Origin: a bacterium
GTDB taxonomy: Bacteria > Caldisericota > Caldisericia > B22-G15
DNA length: 12,149 nucleotides
Assembly (NCBI GenBank): GCA_012517755.1
Contig: JAAYUH010000015.1
Span: 1 to 12,149, forward strand
Direction of reading: 5' to 3'
The translations under genes were made by a program, and so were the position numbers. Numbering within the stretch: the stretch's first letter is position 1; the number at the start of each line of letters is the position of its first letter. Below the pieces are notes generated by a model. The model did no database searches and had not been told where the DNA came from. It saw only the letters and a program-made list of their open reading frames with translations. This document shows, in pieces, positions 1 to 5,597 of the stretch.

Positions 1-3
1 AGA

Positions 4-243
4 ATGATTATTGATGTAACAGTACCAAAATGGGGACTTACAATGAAAGAAGTTGAAATTGTTAAATGGCTTAAAAACGAGGGAGATATGGTCGAGAAGG
101 ATGAACCTCTTGTTGAGGTTACAACTGAGAAGATTTCAAATACAATAAATGCCCCAGAAAAAGGGAAACTTGTTAAAATTCTCGCTAAAGAGGGAGAAAC
201 TGCTCCCGTTGCTGCTGTTGTTGCACAGATTGAAACAGAATAA
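4..243 (+). CDS. Free-standing lipoyl-domain protein (E2-type carrier)
   Basis: A 79-residue protein that is one complete biotinyl/lipoyl domain and nothing else. It opens with the usual first strand (VPKWGLTM) and has the hairpin turn carrying the modified lysine, K43 in TEKISNTINAP, where E2 proteins usually have DKA. It would carry lipoyl-bound acyl groups between an E1 and an E2. Normal E2 subunits carry this domain fused to the catalytic domain by a flexible linker; here it ends in TAA and the E2 core begins 29 bases later as a separate gene. Only three bases precede the ATG, so the SD cannot be seen and an upstream operon partner (E3 is a candidate) may lie outside the window. A biotin-carrier role is less likely because the lysine is not in an MKM motif and an E2 follows. 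Confidence 0.88.
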   Translation: MIIDVTVPKWGLTMKEVEIVKWLKNEGDMVEKDEPLVEVTTEKISNTINAPEKGKLVKILAKEGETAPVAAVVAQIETE

Positions 244-263
244 CCTTCTTAAAGGAGAAGGAG
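244..263 (+). promoter_or_regulatory. Intercistronic hairpin overlapping the E2 SD
   Basis: Between the lipoyl gene and the E2 gene, CCTTCT (244-249) can pair with AGAAGG (256-261), leaving a 6-base loop. The purine-rich SD run (AAAGGAGAAGGAG, 251-263) lies in the loop and the 3' arm, so the hairpin could mask ribosome entry for E2 and let the carrier be made in excess. The pairing is visible in the sequence; the regulatory role is inference, and a purine-rich SD makes such short pairings fairly common. Confidence 0.35.
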
Positions 264-272
264 TGTAATATT

Positions 273-1058
273 ATGGAAGATTTTAAAGTAATTGCAAGTC
301 AATATGACATAGATCTTGAGAAGCTCAAGGAAGAAAAAGGTGAATTGAGTTTCGAGATTCTTGAACAATATATTAGGGAACATTTTTATCCTAAGGTAAA
401 AGAAGAAAGAAAGCTAAGCGGCATTAGAAAAATTACAGCTCAAAGATTATCTGAAAGTTACAGAAATGCAGTCCATGTAACAATCAATATGGAAGTATTG
501 ACAGATAACCTTTTGAATCTTAAAAATAAAATTAAAGGTAACCCATCCCTAACTATTATAATGCTTAAGCTTATTGCAAAAGCCTTAAAAGATTTTCCTG
601 AAGCAAATGCAACTCTTGAAGGTGACAAGATAACAACTTATGATTCCGTGAACATTGCAGTTGCAATTGATACTCCTTTTGGTCTTCTTACACCAGTTTT
701 GCGTGATGTTGATAAAAAAAACATCGAAGATCTTGTAGATGAATATGGAGACCTTATTAAAAGAGCAAGAAGTGGTGGCTTGAAAGAAAAAGATTTTGTT
801 GGTGGTACATTTACGATAACAAACCTTGGTATGCTTGATGTTGATTTTTTCACACCAATTATAAATCCCCCACAAATAGCTATACTTGGAATAAACAGGA
901 TGAAAGATAATGTTATTCTTGAAAATGGAGTTCCAAAAAATGTTAAGACTATGTACCTTTCTCTAAGTTTTGATCATAGAGCAATAGATGGTGCACCAGC
1001 TGCAAGATTTTTACAGAGAATAAAACAATATTTTGAGGAGAGTACTCAAGTTGAGTGA
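273..1058 (+). CDS. E2 2-oxoacid dehydrogenase acyltransferase lacking a lipoyl domain
   Basis: A 261-residue dihydrolipoamide acyltransferase that transfers an acyl group from a lipoyl arm to CoA. Residues about 1-40 resemble a degenerate peripheral-subunit-binding domain (SQYDIDLEKLKEEKGELSF), the region that docks E1 or E3. The catalytic domain starts at LSGIRKITAQRLSES (48-62), contains GGTFTITNLG (177-186) and INPPQIAILGINR, and ends with the active-site motif SFDHRAIDG (232-240), with catalytic H235 and supporting D239. Typical E2 proteins are about 400 residues or more because they carry one to three lipoyl domains; this one has none and presumably uses the separate 79-residue carrier just upstream. 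The ATG is preceded by AAGGAGAAGGAG. Whether the substrate is acetyl, a branched-chain acyl or an acetoin-derived acetyl group cannot be decided from the sequence. Confidence 0.92.
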   Translation: MEDFKVIASQYDIDLEKLKEEKGELSFEILEQYIREHFYPKVKEERKLSGIRKITAQRLSESYRNAVHVTINMEVLTDNLLNLKNKIKGNPSLTIIMLKLIAKALKDFPEANATLEGDKITTYDSVNIAVAIDTPFGLLTPVLRDVDKKNIEDLVDEYGDLIKRARSGGLKEKDFVGGTFTITNLGMLDVDFFTPIINPPQIAILGINRMKDNVILENGVPKNVKTMYLSLSFDHRAIDGAPAARFLQRIKQYFEESTQVE

Positions 1059-1404
1059 ATGGAAAAAATTTGTAATTGAATTTGGATTTGGCATAGACCA
1101 GCATGGACAAGATCCTACAAATGCTGCAATAAAGGCAGTAAAGGACGCAATATCAAGATGCTATCTAATAGGAATATCTGAGCTTGGTTTGAAAGAAATG
1201 AAAATTGAGGTACTTATTGGTGTACCTCATGCTGATCAAGTGGACATTGAAGCAGTGAAGAAATCATTTCCACTTAATTATGAAAAAGATATTAGAGTTG
1301 TCGAAGGTGGGCTTATGTCAGAAGGATTTAAATATGAAGAATTGGGAGATAAGAGCTGCGAGGTTATGCTTGCTGTTGCTTCAATAACGGTATTAGCAAG
1401 ATGA
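1051..1404 (+). CDS. Lin0512-family conserved protein
   Basis: A 117-residue protein of the Lin0512 family (TIGR02058/PF09585), recognised from the N-terminal FVIEFGFGIDQHGQDPTNAA stretch, the following alternating helix (AIKAVKDAIS) and the VVEGG turn. The family is conserved in scattered bacteria and in plants, and its biochemical function is unknown to me. The start is taken as TTG at 1051, because GAGGAG (1035-1040) sits 10 bases before it and the family begins just before the FVIEFG strand. A further in-frame TTG at 1033 lies before that SD and is less likely. The gene overlaps the end of the E2 gene by 8 bases and the next gene by 4 (ATGA), so it is translationally coupled to both. Its position between E2 and the AcoX-like gene suggests a role with the dehydrogenase or its cofactor; that is inference. 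Confidence 0.85.
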   Translation: MSEWKKFVIEFGFGIDQHGQDPTNAAIKAVKDAISRCYLIGISELGLKEMKIEVLIGVPHADQVDIEAVKKSFPLNYEKDIRVVEGGLMSEGFKYEELGDKSCEVMLAVASITVLAR

Positions 1405-2375
1405 AAAATACAATTGGAATCATTGCAAATCCTCAATCTGGAAGAGATATAAGAAGACTTATCGCTCATGCAAGTGTATTCGATAATATGGAGAAGGCAA
1501 ACATTGTAGAAAGGTTACTAACTGTATTTGAAAAGCTTGGAATTAAAAAAGTGCTTGCAATGCCAGATGGATTTGGAATTGTAACTACCGCGCTTTATTC
1601 TCTTTGTAGTATCAATATTAATGTAGAATTTATTGATATGAGGACATGGGATAGTTGGGAAGACACATATGAAGCAGCTAAAATTATGAAGGATGAATGT
1701 GATGTAATTGTTGTAATAGGTGGAGATGGAACAAATAGAATTGTTGCAAAAGTTGTTAATGATACTCCTATTATGCCAATTTCAACTGGAACAAACAATA
1801 CATTTCCATATATGATTGAAGCAACTATTGCTGGTGAAGCTGCTGCATCAATTGCTCTTGGAGTTGTCAATAAAGATGAAGCAACACATAAATCTAAAAA
1901 AATTGAACTTTTTGAAAATGGAGTTATGAAAGACATTGCTTTGATTGATGCAGCAGCTACAAACTATTCTTTTGTTGGAGCAAGGGCAATATGGGAGCCT
2001 CAATCACTTTATGAACTTGTTTTAAGTAAAGCATCTCCAGCAAATATAGGACTTAGTTCAATTGGAGGCATTTTAAGAGAAATTGACGACGAAGATATTG
2101 GAATGTATGTTGAATTTGGAAAAGGAAGGAAAATAAAAGCGCCTATTTCACCAGGTGTTCTAAGGGAGATTGAAGTTAAGGACTATAAAATAGTCTCACT
2201 TGGAGAAGAGATAAATTTAAAAACAACGTCCGCTCTTTTTGCTCTTGATGGTGAAAGAGAAGTATACTTTGAGGGAAAGATCAAAGCACACATTATTAGA
2301 GAAGGTCCAGCAGTCATTGACTATAAAAAAACTCTGAAACTTGCTTCTGAGAGAGGGCTTTTTAAAATCGATTAG
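1401..2375 (+). CDS. AcoX-like protein, ATP-NAD kinase fold
   Basis: A 324-residue protein with the NAD-kinase/diacylglycerol-kinase-type fold. It begins with IGIIANPQSGRD (5-16), has the nucleotide-binding GGDGTNR (107-113) after a hydrophobic strand (VIVVI), then STGTNN (128-133), and in the C-terminal part an LDGER turn (282-286) like the DGxR/DGE elements of lipid-kinase relatives. This fits the AcoX group, found in acetoin (aco) operons beside E1 genes, whose reaction has not been firmly established. Its place downstream of an E2 gene agrees with that. The motif suggests it binds ATP or NAD and may phosphorylate a nucleotide or other small molecule; calling it the organism's housekeeping NAD kinase would go too far. 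The ATG overlaps the preceding TGA by 4 bases. It is the last gene of the operon, followed by a terminator. Confidence 0.85.
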   Translation: MKNTIGIIANPQSGRDIRRLIAHASVFDNMEKANIVERLLTVFEKLGIKKVLAMPDGFGIVTTALYSLCSININVEFIDMRTWDSWEDTYEAAKIMKDECDVIVVIGGDGTNRIVAKVVNDTPIMPISTGTNNTFPYMIEATIAGEAAASIALGVVNKDEATHKSKKIELFENGVMKDIALIDAAATNYSFVGARAIWEPQSLYELVLSKASPANIGLSSIGGILREIDDEDIGMYVEFGKGRKIKAPISPGVLREIEVKDYKIVSLGEEINLKTTSALFALDGEREVYFEGKIKAHIIREGPAVIDYKKTLKLASERGLFKID

Positions 2376-2404
2376 TTTATTTTTATTTAAAAAGTAATTA
2401 TTTC

Positions 2405-2430
2405 AGGGGCATATAATTGCCCCTTCTTTA
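2405..2430 (+). terminator. Rho-independent terminator of the lipoyl-E2-AcoX operon
   Basis: The stem AGGGGCA (2405-2411) pairs perfectly with TGCCCCT (2418-2424) around a 6-base TATAAT loop and is followed by TTCTTT. It lies 30 bases after the AcoX-like stop codon and is the most GC-rich spot in this gap. Confidence 0.88.
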
Positions 2431-2806
2431 ATTCAATAATTTAAAAATTCTTTTATAGTATTCACATTTTACAATTATCTCAAAGAAAATAAATTAACTC
2501 CACAATGCAATAAATTCATATTCCTATCCTAAATGAAGTTTTTGATATTAAAAAAATATAAATCTTTTATATTTTTTAATCAAGGGGGTGAGAATGCTTT
2601 ACTCGGGAATACTCCCAAAAGATTTTACTATCTCTTATGAATTTCTTTTTTTAAAAAAGTTTGAAAATATTTTCTCATCTATTTGAATTAGTGAAATTAC
2701 TTTGTTGACAAAAAGACATTTCCTTTTAATGATTATAATAAAATAAGTTTATTATTTTTAAATTTGAAACATTTTTTATTCTAAATTTGTTTTTGATAAG
2801 GTAAAT
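2431..2806. other. AT-rich intergenic region with no clear gene
   Basis: About 375 bases of very AT-rich sequence between the operon terminator and the promoter of the next gene. It holds an imperfect A/T-only inverted repeat (2547-2580, one-base bulge), a short stretch with an SD-like GGGGGTGAG leading into a 30-codon ORF (listed separately), a CTTTTTTTAAAAAAG block (2645-2659), and a perfect TTGACA (2705-2710) and TATAAT (2734-2739) that are 23 bases apart, too far for one ordinary promoter. I see no tRNA, rRNA or recognisable riboswitch. Confidence 0.5.
2594..2686 (+). CDS. Possible 30-residue small ORF (doubtful)
   Basis: A short ORF starting MLYSGILPKDF and ending FSSI-stop, preceded by AAGGGGGTGAGA, whose GGGGG lies 5 bases before the ATG. 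The same GGGGGTG (2584-2590) can pair with TACTCCC (2610-2616) using two G-U pairs, which would hide the SD. No signal peptide or recognisable domain is seen, and ORFs of this size are expected by chance. It could be a leader peptide, a remnant of a decayed gene, or nothing. Confidence 0.2.
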   Translation: MLYSGILPKDFTISYEFLFLKKFENIFSSI

Positions 2807-2835
2807 TTGTTAAAAATTTAATGTATGAATATAAT
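2807..2835 (+). promoter_or_regulatory. Sigma-70-type promoter for the DUF6506-like gene
   Basis: TTGTTA (2807-2812) and a perfect TATAAT (2830-2835) are separated by 17 bases. Transcription would begin near 2842, giving a very short leader that consists mainly of the AGGAGG SD (2843-2848) before the ATG at 2854. The AT-rich background makes chance -10 boxes common, but spacing and position are good. Confidence 0.45.
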
Positions 2836-2853
2836 TTATAGTAGGAGGTTGGT

Positions 2854-3159
2854 ATGGCATTTAAGACAGCTTTTATTTTTCTTGCACCAGATGCAAGACC
2901 TGATAAGAATAAATCAGTAATATTTACTCCTACGATGGAACTTCATATTGTTGGAGCTAAGAATTATGATGATGCATGTGAAGTCGTAAAAGAACTTGTG
3001 AATCAGGGAATAGGTGCAATTGAGTTATGTGGCGGTTTTGGCAATGTTGGCGTAGGAAAGATCTCTGATGCTGTTGAACATAAGGTTCCAGTTGGCGTGG
3101 TAAGGTTTGACATTCACCCAGGATTAGGCGATAGAAGTGGAGATGAATTCTTCCTTTAA
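2854..3159 (+). CDS. Small conserved protein, probably DUF6506 family
   Basis: A 101-residue protein beginning KTAFIFLAPDARPDK, with a central IELCGGFGNVGVGKI (56-70) and a C-terminal VGVVRFDIHPGLGDRSGDE (79-97). I recall this pattern from the uncharacterised family DUF6506; the assignment is from memory of the motif and should be checked by profile search. The glycine-rich loop and the conserved RFDxHPG with acidic residues look like a small-ligand or metal site, but no reaction is known to me. It is soluble, with no signal peptide or membrane segment. It stands as a single transcription unit with a perfect AGGAGG SD 5 bases before the ATG, between the convergent E2 and E1 operons, and shares a terminator with the E1 operon. 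A link to the dehydrogenase is guilt by association only. Confidence 0.75.
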   Translation: MAFKTAFIFLAPDARPDKNKSVIFTPTMELHIVGAKNYDDACEVVKELVNQGIGAIELCGGFGNVGVGKISDAVEHKVPVGVVRFDIHPGLGDRSGDEFFL

Positions 3160-3170
3160 AAATAAGAAAA

Positions 3171-3216
3171 TTTAAAAAGGGCACAATTTTCTGCTTAATC
3201 TTGTACCCTTTTTAAA
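3171..3216. terminator. Bidirectional terminator between convergent genes
   Basis: TTTAAAAAGGG (3171-3181) pairs perfectly with CCCTTTTTAAA (3206-3216). Inside it, after one C-A mismatch, ACAA (3183-3186) pairs with TTGT (3201-3204) around a 14-base loop. The stem ends in A/T runs on both sides, so it gives a GC-capped hairpin with a U-run on either strand. It can end the DUF6506-like transcript (plus) and the E1-lipoyl operon (minus). Confidence 0.85.
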
Positions 3217-3252
3217 AACACGTTTAAGTTTGTACAACCCTTTTTCCAAAAC

Positions 3253-3486
3253 CTATATCTCAACTGTTCCTATCAACTGCCCTTGCTTAATTACTTCGTT
3301 TTCTTTAACAATAATATTTAAGTTTCCAGAAGCTGGTGATTCTATTGTAACAGTAAGTTTTCCAATCATTACATCTGCAATTTCTTCTTTTTCTTTTACC
3401 TGTTCGCCATCTCTTTTAAACCAGTGAGTCAACGTTCCGCTCTGGTCTTCAACTGTAACCTTCGGCACCTTAATTTCAACTTTCAT
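3253..3486 (-). CDS. Second free-standing lipoyl-domain protein
   Basis: A 77-residue protein consisting of a single biotinyl/lipoyl domain (KVEIKVPKV at the N-terminus). The presumed lipoylated lysine is K43 in VMIGKLTVTIESPASG; it aligns without gaps with K43 of the 79-residue carrier at the start of the window, but the preceding residues are IG rather than the usual acidic-x or TE. It is the third gene of the E1-alpha/E1-beta operon, starting 7 bases after the E1-beta stop; only a weak SD (GGGATAG inside the E1-beta end) is visible, so it may depend on translational coupling. In this position most operons have a full E2; here there is only the carrier. It would receive the acyl group from the E1 next door. 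The last residue is followed directly by TAG and the shared terminator. Confidence 0.85.
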   Translation of the reverse strand: MKVEIKVPKVTVEDQSGTLTHWFKRDGEQVKEKEEIADVMIGKLTVTIESPASGNLNIIVKENEVIKQGQLIGTVEI

Positions 3487-3493
3487 CTTTTTT

Positions 3494-4498
3494 CTATCCC
3501 ATCATCTCTTTAATATTTTTTATTATTTTATCTTTATCTGGTAATGCAAATTTTTCTAATGGTCTACTGTAAGGAACAGGAATATCCGGGTAAGCTATTC
3601 TTCTTGGCAAAGCCTTTAGGTTATTTCCTATATTCTCTGAAATTATTGAAATAATTTCTCCAGACACACCATAACTTTTATAATCTTCATCCACTACAAG
3701 CAATCTCCCGGTCTTTTTTACAGAATCAAGAATAGTTCCTTTATCCAGAGGCACAAGAGTCCTCAAATCTACAACTTCAACACTAATTCCCTCTTTTTCA
3801 AGTTCATTTGCTGCATGCAAAGCTTCATAAACCATTTTAGAAAGAGTAGTGATTGTTACATCGCTACCTTCTTTAACAACCTTTGCTTTTCCAATTGGTA
3901 CTATATATGATTCTTCTGGTACATCATAAATTGCTTCATCAAATGGTGTCATCCATCCAAGCCCCATTAAAGATTTATGGAAAAAATACATTACAGGATT
4001 TTCATCTCTTATTGCGGAAATCATCAAACCTTTTGCATCGTAAGAGTTGGAAGGTATAACTATTTTTAATCCAGGAATATGTGCAAATAAACCATAAAGA
4101 CACTGAGAGTGTTGTGCTGCATCACTATAGCCACCGCCCATTGCAGTTATTATAACAACTGGCATTTTTACATTTCCATTAGACATATAATGTACTTTCG
4201 CTATATGGTTGTATATTTGGTCCATAGCTACACCAAAGAAATCAACAAACATTAATTCAACAATTGGTCTCATTCCTTTTGTTGCTGCACCTAATGCTCC
4301 ACCAATGAATGCTGATTCGCTTATGGGGGTATCTTTAATTCTCTCGTAGCCAAATTTTTCAAGTAGGCCTGTTGTTGCACCAAATATTCCTCCATAAGCT
4401 CCTATGTCTTCGCCCATCACAAAAACACTGTTATCCCTTTCCATCTCTTGTGCTATACCTTCTGATATCGCTTTATACATAGGTAATTTTCTTGCCAT
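3494..4498 (-). CDS. 2-oxoacid/acetoin dehydrogenase E1 component, beta subunit
   Basis: A 334-residue transketolase-type E1-beta subunit, of usual length for PdhB/AcoB/BkdAB. Seen are the N-terminal GEDIGAYGG (29-37), TPISE (57-61), the ITAMGGGYSDAAQHSQ stretch (117-132), the C-terminal transketolase domain with VVDLRTLVPLD, and IPVPYSRPLE near the end. With E1-alpha it forms the alpha2beta2 TPP enzyme that decarboxylates a 2-oxoacid or cleaves acetoin and reductively acylates lipoyl lysine. The start is ATG at 4498, preceded by GGGGGTGAT at good spacing and by the expected family N-terminus MARKLPMYKA; an open frame extends further upstream but only as Lys-rich sequence inside the E1-alpha gene. 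One base separates it from the E1-alpha stop. The substrate (pyruvate, branched-chain oxoacid or acetoin) cannot be decided by eye. Confidence 0.93.
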   Translation of the reverse strand: MARKLPMYKAISEGIAQEMERDNSVFVMGEDIGAYGGIFGATTGLLEKFGYERIKDTPISESAFIGGALGAATKGMRPIVELMFVDFFGVAMDQIYNHIAKVHYMSNGNVKMPVVIITAMGGGYSDAAQHSQCLYGLFAHIPGLKIVIPSNSYDAKGLMISAIRDENPVMYFFHKSLMGLGWMTPFDEAIYDVPEESYIVPIGKAKVVKEGSDVTITTLSKMVYEALHAANELEKEGISVEVVDLRTLVPLDKGTILDSVKKTGRLLVVDEDYKSYGVSGEIISIISENIGNNLKALPRRIAYPDIPVPYSRPLEKFALPDKDKIIKNIKEMMG

Positions 4499-4499
4499 G

Positions 4500-5504
4500 T
4501 TAATCACCCCCTGCAAAAACATTTTGCAACGCTTCTTTTGGATCTGGGTATAAACTGTTTCTTGCAAACTCAATAAGTTCTTGTATTTCTTCTTCAACAT
4601 CTTCTTTAATTTTTTTTGCACTAACTTCTGTAAGAATATCTTTTTCAAGAAGTTTTTTTTCAAATGTTGGGATGGGATCTTTTTTCATTGCGATTTCAAA
4701 ATCCTCTTTTGGTCTATAAACTTGTGCATCACCTTCGAAATGCCCTCTTAGTCTACTAACTTTTACTTCTACTAAGCTTGGTCCTTCTCCTCTTCTGGCT
4801 CTTTCCACAGCTTCTTTTGCAACTTCATAGACCGCAATTACATCTTCTCCATCGATACTTACTCCGGGAACACCATAACCTTTTGCTCTTTCACTATTTT
4901 GCGAAACAGCTGTTGATTTTTCTTTTGGCACAGAAATTGCCCAGTTATTATCTTCAATTACAAAAATAACCGGTAATTTCCAAGTTGCCGCTAAGTTTAG
5001 TGATTCGTGGAAAGTTCCTTGATTAGCTGCACCATCTCCTCCAACTGCAACAGCAACATAATCTTTACCCTGCATTTTAGATGCAATTCCAACTCCTACA
5101 GCCTGTGGAAAACTTGCTCCTACAATTCCACTGCAGCTGAAATTTACATTCGGGTCAAAAAGATGCATATGTCCACCTTTTCCTCTTGATAAACCTGTTT
5201 CCTTACCAAAAATTTCACAAGTCATCTTTTTTAGATCAACGCCTTTAGCAATTGCAAAATTGTGAGCTCTGTGTGTTCCTACTACTGCATCATCTGGTCT
5301 TAAATGAATACAAACCCCTACTGCTGATGATTCTTGTCCTGATGATAAGTGAAGTTCACCTGGAATTGGACCTGCTGCAATGTCAAAAGTGGGTGTTTTT
5401 CCTTCATAATAAATCTTCCCCAATGTTTCCTCATACGTTCTTATCTTCACCATTGTTTTGTACATCGACAAGAGCGTCTCTTTTGAAATTTCTTCAAAAG
5501 GCAT
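4500..5504 (-). CDS. 2-oxoacid/acetoin dehydrogenase E1 component, alpha subunit
   Basis: A TPP-binding E1-alpha subunit of 334 residues, matching the length of AcoA/PdhA relatives. The TPP/magnesium motif is complete: GDG (156-158) to NN (186-187), inside GGDGAANQGTFHESLNLA and IEDNNWAISVP. Also visible are LHLSSGQE, GTHRAHNFAIAKG and SRGKGGHMH, the last corresponding to the phosphorylation-loop region of mitochondrial E1. ATG 5504 is chosen because the SD AGAGAGGTGAT leaves 8 bases between GAGAGG and this codon; a GTG at 5513 or ATG at 5510 would sit on or within 2 bases of the SD. It is the first gene of the minus-strand operon, with a promoter just upstream. Lengths, and an AcoX-like gene nearby, hint at an acetoin-type enzyme, but a pyruvate or branched-chain complex fits equally well. 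Confidence 0.93.
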   Translation of the reverse strand: MPFEEISKETLLSMYKTMVKIRTYEETLGKIYYEGKTPTFDIAAGPIPGELHLSSGQESSAVGVCIHLRPDDAVVGTHRAHNFAIAKGVDLKKMTCEIFGKETGLSRGKGGHMHLFDPNVNFSCSGIVGASFPQAVGVGIASKMQGKDYVAVAVGGDGAANQGTFHESLNLAATWKLPVIFVIEDNNWAISVPKEKSTAVSQNSERAKGYGVPGVSIDGEDVIAVYEVAKEAVERARRGEGPSLVEVKVSRLRGHFEGDAQVYRPKEDFEIAMKKDPIPTFEKKLLEKDILTEVSAKKIKEDVEEEIQELIEFARNSLYPDPKEALQNVFAGGD

Positions 5505-5526
5505 TTTCATCACCTCTCTTTATAAA

Positions 5527-5555
5527 ATTATAATATGAAATTCAAAATTAATCAA
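5527..5555 (-). promoter_or_regulatory. Sigma-70-type promoter of the E1 operon
   Basis: On the minus strand TTGATT (plus coordinates 5550-5555) is followed after exactly 17 bases by a perfect TATAAT (5527-5532). The expected start near 5520 gives a leader of roughly 15 bases carrying the GAGAGG SD. Two copies of TAGATACT (5559-5566 and 5583-5590), 24 bases apart, lie just upstream of the -35 box and could be activator or repressor half-sites. Confidence 0.65.
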
Positions 5556-5597
5556 ATTAGTATCTAAAATTTCTTATTTTTAAGTATCTATTAAAAA

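Noticed and set aside
2547..2580. A/T-only inverted repeat in the 2.4-2.85 kb gap
   Set aside because: It has a bulge and no G or C pairs; such repeats are expected by chance in sequence this AT-rich.
2705..2739. Perfect TTGACA and TATAAT upstream of the DUF6506-like gene
   Set aside because: The two boxes are 23 bases apart, too far for a normal sigma-70 promoter; TTGTTA-17-TATAAT at 2807-2835 is better placed.
3201..3245. Near-repeat TTGTAC..CCCTTTTT at 3201-3213 and 3230-3245
   Set aside because: The first copy is the terminator arm; the second is short and imperfect, and no repeat family is evident.
4499..4663. N-terminal extension of E1-beta by 55 residues
   Set aside because: The extension lies inside the E1-alpha gene, is just Lys-rich out-of-frame sequence, and the ATG at 4498 has a proper SD and the family N-terminus.
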